Below, piece after piece: positions 10,193 through 21,730 of a stretch of DNA of 64,000 nt. The first letter of the stretch is position 1. Each line of letters begins with the position of its first letter. The DNA comes from Actinernus sp. WN-2022 (Eukaryota; Cnidaria; Anthozoa; Actiniaria; Actinernidae): assembly GCA_030867875.1 (NCBI GenBank), contig JAOWCC010000445.1, positions 1 through 64,000 of the forward strand, written 5' to 3'. The position numbers and the translations under genes were made by a program. Under the pieces are notes generated by a model, which was not told the origin of the DNA, made no database searches, and saw only the letters and a list, made by a program, of their open reading frames with translations.

Positions 10193-11162
10193 GTAAGTAT
10201 ATACACTCATCCAATCTGTACACAGATGACATCAATGCGTGTTGTTCTCCCTTTGAAGACTAAAACTTTAGGAATAAATTGCATTTGAATGAAGTAAAAT
10301 ATTAACAAATGCTCACACCTCTGCGAACCAGCGACGGAAAGCTTGTTCTAGACCCCCAGCAGCGTACCGTGATTTGAGTACGCGTTCTGATTGGCTTTTA
10401 AAAATGCTTTTTCTCACACGCCTTCTGACTGGCTATTTTGAAATGACTAGGATCGTCACGCCATGCGATAGCTCCAACAGCTGGTTCACGACATTCCATT
10501 CCCCATTTGTCTAGACCAATTACAGCGTTAATTATATTCATTTTGAAATCATTGGTGTTTCCTGCAATTTGATTGGTTAAAAGCAGCAGTGATTTCAGCC
10601 TAAATTGCATCATTTTGTGTCTGTTATTGCATCCTTTTGCTGAACCAATCAAAAAGCAGAATTTAAGAAGCCATTTCACAGCGTAGGGATTGCGTGATCG
10701 CTCGCGCACGCTCTTAGATTTTAATTGCCTTCTTCAAAGCTCTACCCGCTTGACTTTTCTAGTTTGTTGTTGTAAAAAAACAAATTTACGAACGTTTTTC
10801 GTTTGTTAAAATTTCAAAATGAATATAATTAAGTGGTAAAAGAACTGAGTGGAGTGAAATTTGGTCTGAAATCATACGAGTGATTACAAAATTGCACTCA
10901 GTTCTATTACCATTATAAATGTACAAATTAAATAAGCAACGACTCGCTTTTGTCGACATTTTACACGAGCTCACTAGTTCAGCCTAAAAATAAATGAGTT
11001 CTTCCAAAATATTTGTTATTTCTTGATAAAAGCTAAGAACAGATTATATACGAAGCTATTTGAACCGATTCTACATCCATATTTTTAAGTTTAGCCTCTA
11101 TATTTCCACTAACGATTTCTTGCCAGACGAGTGTTCTGGCGCGAGTGGTTCTTGGATTCTGC

Positions 11163-11684
11163 AACAACAACAACAACAACAAGTCTTTATTCATACTCTG
11201 TATTTACATGGAGTGTAATTAATAAATGTGATTGCCATAGTTAGAGTATTGGGATACCAGAAGTAGCTTAGAAGAAAACTAATCGAGTCTGGTATCCCGA
11301 AATATATTTTTATAGACAGTATAATATGGGTCGAACTAGATAACGAAATAAAAAAAAGAAAGGAAACATGAAGAAATATATATATAACATACGACACAAT
11401 TGTATATTATCACACTTGACATCAATAACACTAAGCACTAAATGACGATGAAACTACACACGGGTATCTTGGGGAGGGAGATGGGGAGATACAAATACAA
11501 GATTTAGAAGAGAAGATGGATCATAAGGGAAAAAATATATAACGAAATTAGTAATTCTCTATGAGCTGTTTTTGGAGTCTAGATTTGAAGAGTTTCCTTG
11601 ACTGAATTGTCCTATTTTCTTCGGAAAGTGAGTTCCAGATTACAGCACCTTTATATCTTATATCTTTATATCTTCTGGGGAGAC
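11163..11684 (-). pseudogene. LINE 3' end (RT C-terminus, 3'UTR and TTG tail)
   Basis: On the minus strand, from 11684 downward, the frame reads RYKGAVIWNSLSEENRTIQS then FKSRLQKQLIENY and a stop near 11547. That is the standard last segment of CR1/Jockey-like ORF2. The 3'UTR runs to GAATAAAGAC and a TTGTTGTTGTTG tail (seen as CAACAACAAC at 11162-11181). The 5' side is cut exactly at the TA target site of the next MITE, and no LINE sequence resumes beyond it. Confidence 0.85.
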
Positions 11685-11686
11685 TA

Positions 11687-12113
11687 AAGGCTGGTTTTCA
11701 TTAGCGACGGAAGCAGAAACGGAAGCGTAAGCGTAAGCATAAGAAACTAATGTTCTTGTGAAAATCAACACGACGGAAGCATAAGCATAAGCCTCGTTCA
11801 GAAGCGAAAACCTCGCTTGCATGCTATATTTACATTGCAAAGGGCCTGAGAATGAGTATTCTAATTGGCTAAATTCATCTGCTTCCGCTTCTGCTTACGT
11901 TTGACTAGTTTTCACTGGAACGGAAGCGACGGAAGCAGAAGCGGAGACGTAAGTAGAAGGAAATCTTCCGTTCCTTACGCTTATGCTTCCGTCGAGCTTA
12001 CGCTTACGCTTACGTCTCCGTTTCTTGATTTTCACTAGAACGTAAGGCTCCTTACGCTTACGCTTACGCTTACGCTTCCGTTTCTGCTTCCGTCGCTAGT
12101 GAAAACCAGCCTT
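11687..12113. mobile_element. MITE AAGGCTGGTTTTCA, TA target duplication, 427 bp
   Basis: Terminal inverted repeats of about 50 bp begin AAGGCTGGTTTTCA, then TAGCGACGGAAGCAGAAACG, flanked by TA on both sides (11685-11686, 12114-12115). Much of the element consists of hexamer-like variants of AAGCGT / ACGCTT (for example GCTTACGCTTACGCTTACG), in opposite orientation in the two halves. TA duplication suggests Tc1/mariner-like mobilisation. Confidence 0.85.
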
Positions 12114-12257
12114 TACAGGTGACAGGCTGGTGACAGTTGAATGGCAAGTCAGAAGACGTGTAAGAAATGAGCATTTTTAAAAGCCAATCAGAACGTGTAC
12201 TCAAATCACGGTACGCTGCTGGGGTCTAGAACACGGTTTGTATCGCTGCTTCGCAGA

Positions 12258-13089
12258 CGGACTATACCAGAGTCCGGATGTGACGCAGGCTACCCGAAGG
12301 CTGCTAATTCACTTTTTTAAGCCTTGTCAGTTTTGCGTTTGTTGGCTTAGCATTGCTTTACAATTAAATATTTTTTTAAATAAATCCATTCAGCGTATTC
12401 TGCACTTCATAAGCTTTACAGAGGTATATAGGTTTCTATAGTTTTCTTTAAAACAACGCGCGTACAAAATTATTAACGAGAGAGACCCGCGAAGGTAACC
12501 TTAAATTGTTCGGTTTGGTCAGCCAGTTTAATATATCACATAGTTTAAATATGTATACATGTTTTCACACGTTAATCGCTCTGGTTATTGCAAGTTTCTT
12601 TCTAAGGTAGCCTTCACGTAACCTTCTCTTGCGGTCGATCTCCAACCCCCATGTGCTCTCCACACCACAGGAAACCCAAGCTCTGTTTGTGGGTTTGTAT
12701 GAGATTTTTAACGAGTATTTGGTTGTACCGTTAGGCCAGAAATACTGAAATAAAATCAATGAAAACTTACCTGAAGTCTTTATCTGTTCTTCATTGGGCT
12801 CTGTAATTTCAGCGAATTCTGTTGAAAGTTTACCCCTCGACCTCTACAACTAAGAAGGCAAGGACGGTCGCAACCGCCATTCCCCGATCCCAATCACTCG
12901 AAACATCACGCTCGAATTTCCAGATGAACTAGCACTAGCAGTAAACTGGCAGGACAAAAGGTCGGAGATTAGAAAAGAATCTTTGAAAGGAAAATATATT
13001 AGATCTTCTTTGCAAGCGCTCAATGGACCTGATGTCCTTCATAGACTGGATTGTATGGTCCAGCAATGAATCAACAAAGGTATCAGAAG
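12258..13089. other. No gene or repeat recognised
   Basis: Unique-looking. A minus-strand open frame at 12565-12759 has no family resemblance that I can name. Confidence 0.4.
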
Positions 13090-13379
13090 GGAAACGTCAT
13101 GTAGGTGCGATATCTGCAGAATATCGAATATCGGATATTTATCAGATATTTATCATTCATCTAATGTCACCTTAATATCATCTAGTATCTGATATTTTTC
13201 ATGAAATATTTTAGAAAGAAATATCTGATATTTATAGTGGAAGTGAAGAATATCGATATGTAAGATACTATCAGATATTTATATTTTAGATCTAATATAT
13301 TAATATCCTGTAGTATCTCATATTTTTCATTTACAGAGGAGAGAGACCTTTATCTGATAAATATGTTGTAGTTCAAATA

Positions 13380-13520
13380 TATACATTGGTTTAAATATAT
13401 TTAAACCAGCTAATGTTTTTGGAAAACTTTAAAACTGGTTTAATGTTTCTCTAAAATTTTAAAACTGGTTTAATTTTTTCAAAAACATTAAACTGGTTCA
13501 TAAACTTCAACTAGTTGTTT
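13380..13520. repeat. TTTTAAAACTGGTTTAA repeats, left side
   Basis: Three or four imperfect copies of TTTTAAAACTGGTTTAA(T). The complementary motif TTAAACCAGTTTTAAAA occurs at 16080-16100 and 16340-16370, next to the right-hand satellite, as expected for subterminal inverted repeats. Confidence 0.65.
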
Positions 13521-14321
13521 TTTTCAAGATTGTGAAAAGGGAACTTACTAAGGTTAGATTCATTTAAATTGTGGGTTTGGATTACTAATGTAGTTCACAG
13601 GACCATTGAAGAAGCATTACTTTTCGGCTAGGCTACAGAATACCCTACCACGTAATCTACCTTACAGGTTGATAGTCAACGCATGCGTTCACGCGTTGTC
13701 ACGGTCAAACATGTACATGAATCGAGTTGGTGTGAGGGTCAACGCGTCAACGAATAAAATACTCTGTCTCGCTGAATATATTTGTAATACAATCAACCGC
13801 AGTCTACTCGTTGACGCAATGACTCGTTGACATGAATAGTGTACTCTATATATTACTACCTTCGTTCTACAATCAAGATGCTTGAAAAGTCTCCTGCAAA
13901 GTCATGCTTGCTTGACACCGTTCCTGCACACTTTATGAAGCAAGATCTTGATTTTCTCGTTCCTCAAGTTACTAAAATCATCAATGCATCGTCGTCTGAA
14001 GGCGTGTTCCCTTAGCTTCGTCTCTAAAAACTGAATTCATACACCCATCCCTGAAAAAGGCCAACCTTGACCAGGAGGAATTTCCAAGTTACCGTCCGAT
14101 CACAAATATAACCTTTCTGTCTAAGTTACTGAAACGGGTTGCCTTTACACAGACGATGAACTACCTCTTGGGGAATGGTCTGCTTGCTAAATTCCAGTCA
14201 GCATATAGACTATTTCACAGTACGGAGACAGAAATGCTACTGTATGCGTGATGAACGTCATTCTCCGCGCCATCGGTTCTCGGCGTGAGGTGGTCTTAGT
14301 TTTGCTTGACTTATACTCCGC

Positions 14322-15194
14322 TAGACTTGCTCCAAGTCGAACTCGCCGAGTCACTGGGTAAGTGATTACTGGGTCAAAAATCGAGCGCGAGAATCGAAGC
14401 GAGAGGCGAGTTCGACTTGTTTCACTTGCAGGAAATTGAATCGGGAGTAGTTGGAGAGGGACCGAATTAAGCCCTTTTTTAGGGTGTTATGCTAATTTTT
14501 AGGGCGTTATGCTAATTTTTAGGGCGCAATACGAGTGTATTGTTTCAAGCTCATTAATAAAATGAAGTGGAAATTGAAGTGGAATCTCATTAAATGAAGT
14601 GGAAATTACCTCCTCCTCCTCCCTCAACGCTAGCCCAAGGCTTCCTTGTGTTACACTTTCCGTTGTCCAGATATTTTCTGTATAACATAAGGAAGCTTTG
14701 AGCTAGCGCTGAGGGAGGAGGAGGAGGAGGTAATTTCCACTTCATTTAATGAGATTCCACTTTATTCATTTTATTCATGAGCTTGAAACAATACACTCGT
14801 GACGTCATCTGAATTAATGAGTGCGCCCTAAAAATTAGCATAACGCCCTAAACATTAACATAACGCCCTAAAAATGGGGCTTAATCCCCCGATAGTAGTA
14901 AGAGAGGGACCGAATTATGTTTTGGCGTGAAAACACGTTTCAGGGGCGGAGCTTACATTTCGCGCCTTTGACAAACTCTTTCTGAGTACAATCAAATTGT
15001 AAATACCACATCCATGGTCGACTGACTTGACACGTCAACATACAATGCCTGAAGAATTGACGCTTTGTGATTGGGCAAATATTAGTACGTCATAAGCCAC
15101 GCCTCCGGTTGAAAAATCAACCGGTAAATTTGGCGCGCTGCAAATGGGAAAAGTCCTTCGTGCGGGGGGCTAAGAACGACTTTGAGAAAGTCTA
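14322..15194. mobile_element. 873-bp TIR element with 9-bp TSD inside the LINE RT
   Basis: Starts TAGACTTGCTCCAAGTCG and ends with the near complement of it (inverted: TAGACTTTCTCAAAGTCG, 16 of 18). ATACTCCGC is repeated perfectly at 14313-14321 and 15195-15203. A 9-bp duplication fits Mutator-like elements better than hAT (8 bp). No transposase ORF. It contains a second, younger fold-back. Confidence 0.85.
14466..14891. mobile_element. Fold-back nested within the 873-bp element
   Basis: TTAAGCCC...TTTTTAGGG at the left is mirrored by AAAAATGGGGCTTAA at the right. The arms include repeated TTTTTAGGGCGTTATGCTAA, GAAGTGGAATCTCATTAAAT and a CCTCCTCCTCC / GGAGGAGGAGG pair near the centre. GAGAGGGACCGAATTA occurs immediately left (14454-14469) and again at 14903-14918, so the insertion apparently duplicated or reused host sequence, with about 16 extra bases on the right. 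Confidence 0.8.
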
Positions 15195-15949
15195 ATACTC
15201 CGCATTCGACACGATTGACCATGCTCTCCTAAATTATTGAGCACTTGGGTTTATATTGATGTTAGTTTGTTTATGTTGGGTTAGGGCTTAGATTGTGTTA
15301 GGAATGAGTTTGCTTGGAGTAGAGTGTTAACTGGCTTTCATAAATCTGCTTGTTAGTGGCCCTAATTAATGTTCGGCATGGAAACGGCAAAGTGAAACAG
15401 AAATGTTGATAACTTTTTGGGTTATTTCTGTGTAGTTCTCGATCATTTATCAGTCCATATTTGCGTCTTTTCACATCCACTGTGGGCGATTCTTTGATGA
15501 GGAAACAAGAGAATAGTAGGGTGCTATGTTATCTCTCCCTTGCTCTGTGGTTTTTTTTCCAGTTTACCTCCCTCCACATGCAAAAACCAGCATGCTAAAT
15601 TCCAATTCGTTCTGTGGATTAGCTGGTTCCTGACTTGGATCGATCAGCTCCTATGGTTGTTTTATGTCCCGATAGAAGTTCAGAGTTTTTTTAAGTCACT
15701 TCTTTCTTGTCAGGAGTTAGAAGTTTGTTATTTGCGCACTTCCATTTTCTTCTAGTCAGTGTTTTATTCCAATTGTAAAGCAGAGTCTAACGGGTACTAC
15801 GAGGAGTTACTTCAAGATCCTCGGCACTTGTTACTTAAGATACTGTTTACCTCTTTCCTATAAGTTTTCTTCTAGATAAAATGTTGAGGTGGATGGTGGA
15901 GAAAGTAGAGGGGAGGGTTGGGGAGGCAAAACATATTTTGTAGGGGAGG

Positions 15950-16025
15950 GGTGGGTGGATTTTTTTCTTTTAAACCCACCCCCCCCCCCCCCCCAAACTA
16001 AATAAATAAATAAATAAATAAACCC
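15950..16025. repeat. Poly-C tract and (AAAT)n microsatellite
   Basis: ACCCACC followed by a long C run and then AAATAAATAAATAAATAAAT. Length is probably uncertain in assembly. Confidence 0.85.
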
Positions 16026-16109
16026 CTTTTTCTATTAATCACAAACAAATAAAAATTCCTTTCTAGAATCTTTTATACTTTAACCAGTTTTAAAATGTTC
16101 TAAAACTTA

Positions 16110-16253
16110 AATAGACAAGAAAGGAAAGGCTGATTCAACTAGTTTATTGGATACATTGTAAACCTCTTTCCCCGAAGAAGATCGACCCCCGATCGAAATA
16201 TTGGAAGAAAAAAACTATCTACCGTTGAATCAGCCTTTCCTTTCTTGTCTATT
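16110..16253. mobile_element. MITE AATAGACAAGAAAGGAAAGG, TA target duplication
   Basis: Terminal inverted repeats of about 29 bp (AATAGACAAGAAAGGAAAGG, then CTGATTCAAC) are mirrored at the right end; TA flanks both sides. 144 bp, non-coding. It separates two copies of the AACCAGTTTTAAAA motif, so it inserted into the subterminal region of the large element. Confidence 0.85.
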
Positions 16254-16374
16254 TATATATATATTGCTAATCAGATCCCTACACGGTACATCCGGTTTTT
16301 TATCATTTCGTCTGTGGTCCCTCCAATTAATATTAGTTCCTAAAACTTAAACCAGTTTTAAAATATTCCAAAAA

Positions 16375-17080
16375 TAAATATCGATAATATCGAATATCAA
16401 CGTCCTGCACAGAGGAGAGAGACCTTTGTCTAGTAGATATCTAATAGATGTCTAATTAGAAAATAGTCGATAATTAATATCGGATAATATCGAATATCAA
16501 CATCCTTCACAGAGGAGAGACCTTTGTCTAGTCGGATATCTAATAGATATCTAATTAGAAAATAGTCGACAACATCGGATAATATCGAATATCAACGTCC
16601 TTCACAGAGGAGAGAGACCTTTATCTCATAGATATCTAATAGATATCCAATAGATGTCTAATTAGAAAATAGTCGATAATATCGGATAATATCGGATATT
16701 TTCTAATTAGATATCTAATAGATAAAGGTCTCTCCTCTGGCGAGAGGGTTGACCAGTTCGATACTATCGGATATTATCCTCCTTCACAGTGGGGAGAGAC
16801 CTTGTCTAGTAGATATCTAATAGATGTCTAATTAGAAAATAGTCGATAATATCGAATATCAACCTCCTTCACAGAGGAGACCTTTGTCTAATAGATGTCT
16901 AATTACAAAAATAGTCGAAAATATCGAATATCAACCTCCTTCACAGAGGAGAGACCTTTGTCTAATAGATATCTAATAGATATCTAATTAGATAATATCC
17001 GATAATATCGATGTCCTTCACAGGAGGGAGACATTTATCTTAGATATCTAATTAGAAAATATCCGATAATATCGATTATT
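16375..17080. repeat. AT-rich satellite array, ~78-bp unit, block 1
   Basis: Units of roughly 70-85 bp combine GATAATATCGAATATCAACG, CCTTCACAGAGGAGAGACC, TTTATCTAATAGATATC and TAATTAGAAAATA. Copies vary by small duplications of AATAGATATCT. One unit (about 16686-16745) lies in the opposite orientation. The motifs match those at the ends of the 13098-23869 element. Confidence 0.9.
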
Positions 17081-17253
17081 ATATGACATGAGCTACTTCC
17101 GGTCAAATGGCGCGCGCTGATTGGCCGTTTAGCGGGCGGAATTCTCCCGTAATGCCCACGGGCAATACGGATTTTACCGCTGCAGTGTTTGTGTACACGA
17201 ACCGGTCGAATTAAAACTTAAGTTAAACCAAAATATGCCATATAATAAACACC

Positions 17254-17393
17254 TTATTAACCTCGCTTGCTCGGTCTGTACAGAGAATGATCAGACCTTG
17301 GTTTTTCTGTACAGACCTCGCAAAGCCTCTGTCAGTACAGAAAAACCGCGGTCTGATCATTCTCTGTACAGACCGAGCAAGCGAGGTTAATAA
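17254..17393. mobile_element. 140-bp hairpin element, copy 1
   Basis: A near-perfect palindrome with arms of about 58 bp: TTATTAACCTCGCTTGCTCG, GTCTGTACAGAGAATGATCA and their complements. It is preceded by GCCATATAATAAAC and followed by AAGTAGTTAATATCG and the satellite. A diverged copy in the same setting lies at 22820-22960. Confidence 0.9.
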
Positions 17394-17397
17394 GTAG

Positions 17398-17925
17398 TTA
17401 ATATCGACGTCCTTCAGAGGGGAGGGAGACCTTTATCTAATAGATATCTAATTAGAAAATATCCGATAATATCGAATATCGATGTCCTTCGGAGGAGAGG
17501 GAGACATTTATCTAATAGATATCTAGTTAGAAAATATCCGATAATATCCGATAGTATCGAACTGGTCAACCCTCTCGCCAGAGGAGAGACCTTTATCTAT
17601 TAGATATCTAATTAGAAAATATCCGATAATATCCGATAGTATCGAATATCAACCCTCTCGCCAGAGGAGAGACCTTTATCTATTAGATTTCTAATTAGAA
17701 AATATCCGATAGTATCGAATATCAACCCTCTCGGCAGAAGACAGAGATACTTTTATCTGTTAGATATCTAATTAGAAAATATCCGATAATATCCGATAGT
17801 ATCGAATTTCAACCCTCTCGCCAAAAGACAGAGAGACCATTATCTATTATATATCTAATTAGAAAATATCCGATAATATCCGATAGTATCGAATATCAAC
17901 CTTCTGGCCAGAGGAGAGACCTTTA
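17398..17925. repeat. AT-rich satellite array, block 2
   Basis: Six to seven units of the same satellite, here with CAACCCTCTCGCCAGAGGAG instead of CGTCCTTCACAGAGGAGAG, and GATAATATCCGATAGTATCG in most units. The array is cut abruptly by the next repeat at 17924. Confidence 0.9.
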
Positions 17926-19547
17926 TTGCGTTCGACGAAGGAGAACGCATACTAATCTTGCAGTGGACTCCCTGTGGTCATGTGTGGGCTACCTGTGCTT
18001 CCCCAGGCGAAAGAAAACGAAATTTGTGTATGTCTGTCGTCATATCCGTATGTTTGTACTTTTTAGAATAAATTATCTCGGCCGGGGAACTGGTAACCAC
18101 ACGTACACAATGCGAGCGGCCATTTTGGTGAATGCCAGGCTTGCCTTATTTCGACAATCCAATGCAATGATGTTTCAAAGGTTCGCAAGTACAATCGAGC
18201 AAAGCCTGAGGAAAGTGTGTAGTACATCTGGAGGACCTTGAACATTCAACTCGGCCATAATTATTTATTTATGCTGAACCCGAGTGAATGTGCGATCGAA
18301 AAATATGCTGTTGGCTTGCTCGCTGCATTGAATTGTGCTGTTCGGTTTGCCGATACCAAAACTGCAAATGGTCAAGATGCTATAAATCATACCTGAAGGC
18401 TGAAGAGAAATATATGGATATGAATATTTCAGGGTGAGTTGTGAAGAGGTGGTTTAAGTCAAACATGGTCTGTTTTGTCGGCGCGGTGACGACACCAGCG
18501 AAGTTGAACAGAGAACTGAGTCAAATCAACTCACCATAATTTGTAAACAACCGAGTGAATTCTGTACTGGATTCTGCTTTTCGCTGCTTTTTACATACAG
18601 ATACCGAAACTACAAACAGTGAGATGACCTGGCTGAAGAGAAACAAGGTCTGAGTTTTCTAGATTCCCGTAATCGCCGTATCTTGACTCTTGTGTGAGTT
18701 GCTGTGTACATCTTGGTTATACAAATTAACGGATTCAAATTAATACTACATTCAGACAGAGAGTTAATCTATACCGACACTTTGATATGCCAAGGAACTG
18801 GAATATCAACACAGTACAAGGTGAGGGAAATTTAAAGTATTGACTTCATTGCTGTGTTCAATTAATCTTCACTGAATTTCTAACGAACCTGAAACAAGGC
18901 TGATCAAAGCGATCAAAGCCAGGACCCAGCTACCAACATTGACCATAAATTATTCTGGAACTAACAATGGCGCTCAATATTCTGCAGCCAACCTTGTTCT
19001 CACTTGAAAAATACCCGGGAAACATAATGTGAATGATCTGAATCGAAGGAACTGCATGGGCTGCACTTTATACATGCATATATAGTTTATGTTCTAGGAA
19101 CTGGAATTCAGTTTATACACATCTGAATAGTAATATTTATTTATACGTACTTTATATGAATCCCTTTATTTATCCTGTAATATATTGTATTTTATACATC
19201 CTGTAATTAGCTTTACAGCTAAATACTATTGACACTCAAAGTTCATGTACAATGTATGCATGTACATGTATGTATGTAAATGTATGTAGCTATAGCCTGG
19301 CTTGATTTGTGTTCTACACTAACTTCAATTATTGCTGTACACTGTATACCACACAGAAAAATGTGCTACTAATTCTCAAATCAATGCCATAACCATATAA
19401 AACACACATGTATACATATAGCCCCATAAGCATCACATCCAATGATTTAATGTTACACAAAGATAATTACAGTTTTATACCCAGATACATCCCCTTGTAT
19501 ATTAACATATAAGTCAAGACATAAAAAATGTCACATTATAGTTAAAC
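17924..19547 (+). mobile_element. 1.6-kb dispersed element, copy 1
   Basis: Shares its first ~190 bp (TATTGCGTTCGACGAAGGAG through ATCTCGGCCGGGGAACTGGT) and its last ~350 bp (AATTAGCTTTACAGCTAAAT to TATATTAACATATAAGTCAA) with 38462-40062. The interior differs; here it is unique-looking, without tandem repeats. No coding capacity beyond short ORFs. Its end abuts the inverted CCCGAGT module at 19548. Confidence 0.8.
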
Positions 19548-21125
19548 AAGAGCCCATCTGGGCTTTCACTCGGGCCACATGAGATTGAAGATGAAATACA
19601 CTTTCAATTGAAATACTTTTAGTAATAACCGAAGGGAAGAATTATTAGCTGAATTTAGCAGTCTTTAGGAGCTGTGGCCGGTAGCGCGGTGACATGCATT
19701 CTCTGCTCCCCTAGTATATATATTTCTCGTGTATGCAAATTAAAGAAGTTGACCTCTACTTATTCATGTACCGCACGCTTACAATTTAGTCTGCTGTTCT
19801 CCAGGTTCAGAGTACTAATAGATGAGTGTCTCAAATATATGTTTATATTTGTCCCATATTATAAGTTGTATCCTGTCCACCTATGATGGAGCTATCATAT
19901 GATATATTTCTAGCTCTACTGTTCATTCTACCCTGCGGCTCTTTATCGCAGCTCGCGTCCATATGAGGTATTTATTAACTGAAATGCCTGTTGGTTATAT
20001 ACCCTCCTTCCCAAAACTGATCTGCTCATTATATTACAGAACTATAAAGGGAACTGTTGGAAGCCTTTAATTTCTCGAACCGAAACCTCGGCCGTGAGAG
20101 GATTCTTGTTTAAGTTGACCTTGAGAGTCAGTTGAATATTGCTTCGCTCATCATAAATTATTCTGTGCGAGTGTCAGAAATACCCAGGAGAAATAAACAG
20201 TAGCCAAACACACGCTCAAAATTATTTTAGTGCATGTTGGCCTACAGATCACGGTGTTTGCGCTGGTATGTATTATGACCGAGAGGCATAAAACCTACGA
20301 AACGTACCTCTAACAAGAATACCGTCCGCGGATGGCAAAATCTATCAGCGCCACGAGGTCAACAAATCGACAAAGAAAATATGCAGATACACCTCACCGT
20401 ACCTTAATTCATGACCTGACAAGACACTGTTCAGTTTCACTTTCACTCTCAGCTTTGCTCTTGAGTTTGAGTTCGGCTTTGTTAAAGACTTCTTATTCAG
20501 TTGTATGGTATTGTGCAGTAATAATATTTGAGTATACCAATCCACAGAGATTCAAATAACAAAGCCGTGGCGAAAGAGAAGCTTAAACGAGAAATATTTT
20601 GTCCTCCTAGAAAAACACAACATCTTGCCCTTTCTATCGAAGAAGCCTTGGTTTCAGCAGAAAGGAAAACGCTAAATTCCAATTCGATATGTGTGGATCT
20701 TTGAGTCCTTCACTCTTCAGGTCCGGCGTCGTGTCGTATATAAGATCACAGGCCATCTGGGTAAAAAACGCGGTCCTTCGGCTCCGACAAGAGCGCCAGT
20801 TGCAATATCCTGAGCCTGTTGGAAGGCTTTCGCACGAGTGAAGTTAAATAAAACATTTAAACTGCTTACATTTGAGAGATGGGACTCCAGATTTGAGAGA
20901 GATTTGCTCGCGGATCCACCATTTTGATTTACTGTATTCAATTATGTAAATAAATTAACCTGGCGATTGTTGCGTGACCAGCACAGTGCAATCTGATTGG
21001 TGTGAATTTGACCTTTAACGCATGCGCAGAAGACTTGTTGCACAGAATAATAAAAAATAAAAAATAACGACTTGCATTTTAAGACTCGGCGCTGCCACAG
21101 GCAGCCCGAGTAAAAACAAGCACTT
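19548..21125 (-). mobile_element. CCCGAGT-hairpin module E (minus strand)
   Basis: Read on the minus strand it opens with an ACTCGGGC...CGAGTCTTAAAATGCAAG hairpin block (21065-21110). It continues with CTTCTGCGCATGCGTTAAAG and CAATCAGATTGCACTGTGCT (the same order as module B at 54450) and ends at 19548 with GGCCCGAGTGAAAGCCCAGA then TGGGCTCTTGTTT. A segment near 20596-20655 matches, in the same sense, part of the exon-like stretch of module D (58540-58600). Short ATG ORFs are present but none is long enough to name. Confidence 0.65.
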
Positions 21126-21411
21126 TTATGCCGCGTCATTTGTTAGTTATAAAGAGATCGAGAGCTCTGCATGGCGTCGCACTAGTTTGCTGAAATATTG
21201 AACAAAGATAATTATATCCAGTCTCAGTTTGGAATAAATCTGGCCACTACTGTGACGGTTTTATTTCAACATATGTCAAGGACAATAATGTCCTATACAA
21301 TAAACAATTGTTTCAGCAAAGGTGGGAGAAGACCCGCCAGAAGCCACAAACTGTGGCAACCCCACCAAGACACCAAGCAGAACTCGCGATGGATGGGCGC
21401 CTGACCCAGCT

Positions 21412-21730
21412 TTCGACACGTGTATGGGAAAAAACTCTTAACTAATGTAACAACAGGTTTAACAAATAATATTACAGATCGTGCTAAATGATCAAGTAGC
21501 AGCACATGCTGACCTACTTAACCTTGCGACACGTGAAGGGAAAAACTATCTTAACTAATGTAACAGCAGGTTTAACAAATGTTACAAATATGTTCTATAT
21601 AACGTGCTAAATTAGCAAAGTAGCAGCACATGCTGACCTACTTAACCTTGCGACACGTTATATTAACTAATGTCACGAATATAACCCATTTTAATAGCAA
21701 AGTAGCAGCACCGGCTAACCGCAAATAATA
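21412..21730. repeat. ~115-bp tandem repeat, about 2.7 copies
   Basis: CTTAACTAATGTAACA, AGTAGCAGCACATGCTGACC and TACTTAACCTTGCGACACGT recur at spacings of 113-118 bp. The last copy is truncated. Confidence 0.8.

Larger units (their letters stand above)
10320..12257. mobile_element. 1.94-kb TIR element carrying a LINE end and a nested MITE
   Basis: The ends match over about 100 bp in inverted orientation: TCTGCGAA then CAGCGA, CAGCAGCGTACCGTGATTTG, CGTTCTGATTGGCTTTTAAA. No target duplication is evident. Between the ends lie another non-coding stretch (10430-11160), a LINE 3' end (11163-11684) and a TA-flanked MITE (11687-12113). I see no transposase, so it is either non-autonomous or a composite. 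Confidence 0.75.
13878..15240 (+). pseudogene. LINE reverse transcriptase fragment split by a transposon
   Basis: The plus strand encodes LEKSPAKSCLLDTVPAHFMK, then (after a frame change) FIHPSLKKANLDQEEF, YRPITNITFLSKLLKRVAF, LLAKFQSAYRLFHSTETEML and, in another frame, VLVLLDLYSA. These are the fingers/palm start of a CR1/L2-type RT. The text stops at 14321 and resumes at 15195 with AFDTIDHALL, the first catalytic-Asp region. The 873 bp between is a mobile element with a 9-bp target duplication; with one copy of the duplication removed, the reading frame runs on across the site. Frameshifts and stops show that the LINE was already decaying. Confidence 0.85.

Noticed and set aside
10398..10709. 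103-residue minus-strand ORF as a gene
   Set aside because: It begins within the terminal inverted repeat of the 10320-12257 element and lacks splice signals or a recognisable family.
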